From Gulosibacter massiliensis (GTDB taxonomy: Bacteria; Actinomycetota; Actinomycetes; Actinomycetales; Microbacteriaceae): a stretch of 8,335 nucleotides of DNA. A program made the position numbers and the translations under genes. The DNA lies in the NCBI GenBank assembly GCA_945901035.1, contig CAMDKN010000053.1, positions 1 to 8,335 of the forward strand, read 5' to 3'. Position 1 is the stretch's first letter. Every line of letters starts with the position of its first letter. The notes under the pieces are model-generated. The model made no database searches, was not told the DNA's origin, and saw nothing but the letters and a program-made list of their open reading frames with translations. Shown piece after piece: positions 8,238 to 8,335 of the stretch.

Positions 8238-8335
8238 CTAGGCCTTCTTCGGTGCCGAGGTGTCAGCGGGAAGCGCGGCCTTCGCGGCCTTCGCAATCGA
8301 CGCGAACGTCGCCGCGTCGTTCACGGCAAGCTCGG
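8238..8335 (-). CDS. rplT: Ribosomal protein L20, C-terminal 32 residues, cut by the window edge
   Basis: Large-subunit protein that binds 23S rRNA and is needed early in 50S assembly. Only the end is visible: ELAVNDAATFASIAKAAKAA followed by LPADTSAPKKA and a TAG stop. The pattern L-A-[VE]-x-D-x-A-x-F-x-x-[LI]-x-x-x-A-K is the standard end of L20, and the LPAD...APK tail is a common actinobacterial extension. The position just upstream of a SpoU methyltransferase and pheST agrees. In many bacteria it ends an infC-rpmI-rplT operon, and the strong terminator here fits that. The RNA-binding N-terminal part is outside the window. Confidence 0.9.
   Translation of the reverse strand, partial: ELAVNDAATFASIAKAAKAALPADTSAPKKA

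Overview
This is a compact, GC-rich (about 60 % by eye) chromosomal stretch in which every gene lies on the minus strand. Read in the direction of transcription (right to left) the order is: end of rplT (ribosomal protein L20), an unrecognised secreted acidic repeat protein, a SpoU/TrmH-family RNA methyltransferase, pheS, pheT, argF, argH and the first 233 codons of tyrS. The order rplT - SpoU methyltransferase - pheST - arg genes - tyrS is the actinobacterial arrangement (also recognisable in Mycobacterium). Protein style, GTG starts and tight packing suggest a small-genome actinobacterium, perhaps a Microbacteriaceae member of the Pontimonas/Rhodoluna/Aquiluna kind; the genus-level guess is inference only.

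Layout. Positions 8238-8335 are the C-terminus of L20, followed by a strong terminator (8191-8218). A 190-base intergenic region (8048-8237) then holds a set of 11-base-period direct repeats (8136-8160) and a plausible promoter (8090-8118) for the secreted acidic protein (7478-8047). That gene has a Sec signal peptide, an 87-residue body and a 73-residue tail made only of Asp, Glu and Ala, coded by 33-base tandem repeats; it ends at its own terminator (7429-7458). Positions 1-7406 are essentially one dense run of housekeeping genes: methyltransferase, PheRS alpha and beta, ornithine carbamoyltransferase, argininosuccinate lyase and TyrRS. Junctions are 24, 0, 2, 25 and -1 bases, so most of these genes are probably co-transcribed and several translationally coupled.

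How the genes work together. Most of the window serves translation (L20, an RNA methyltransferase, PheRS, TyrRS). ArgF and ArgH supply two of the last three steps of arginine synthesis; argC, argJ, argB and argD, which normally sit between pheT and argF in actinobacteria, are absent here, as are argR and argG between argF and argH.

The least ordinary element is the acidic secreted protein with its repeat tail and its upstream direct repeats. I see no mobile element, CRISPR array, tRNA or rRNA gene, and nothing that amounts to a new multi-gene system. No gene-free stretch exceeds 300 bases.
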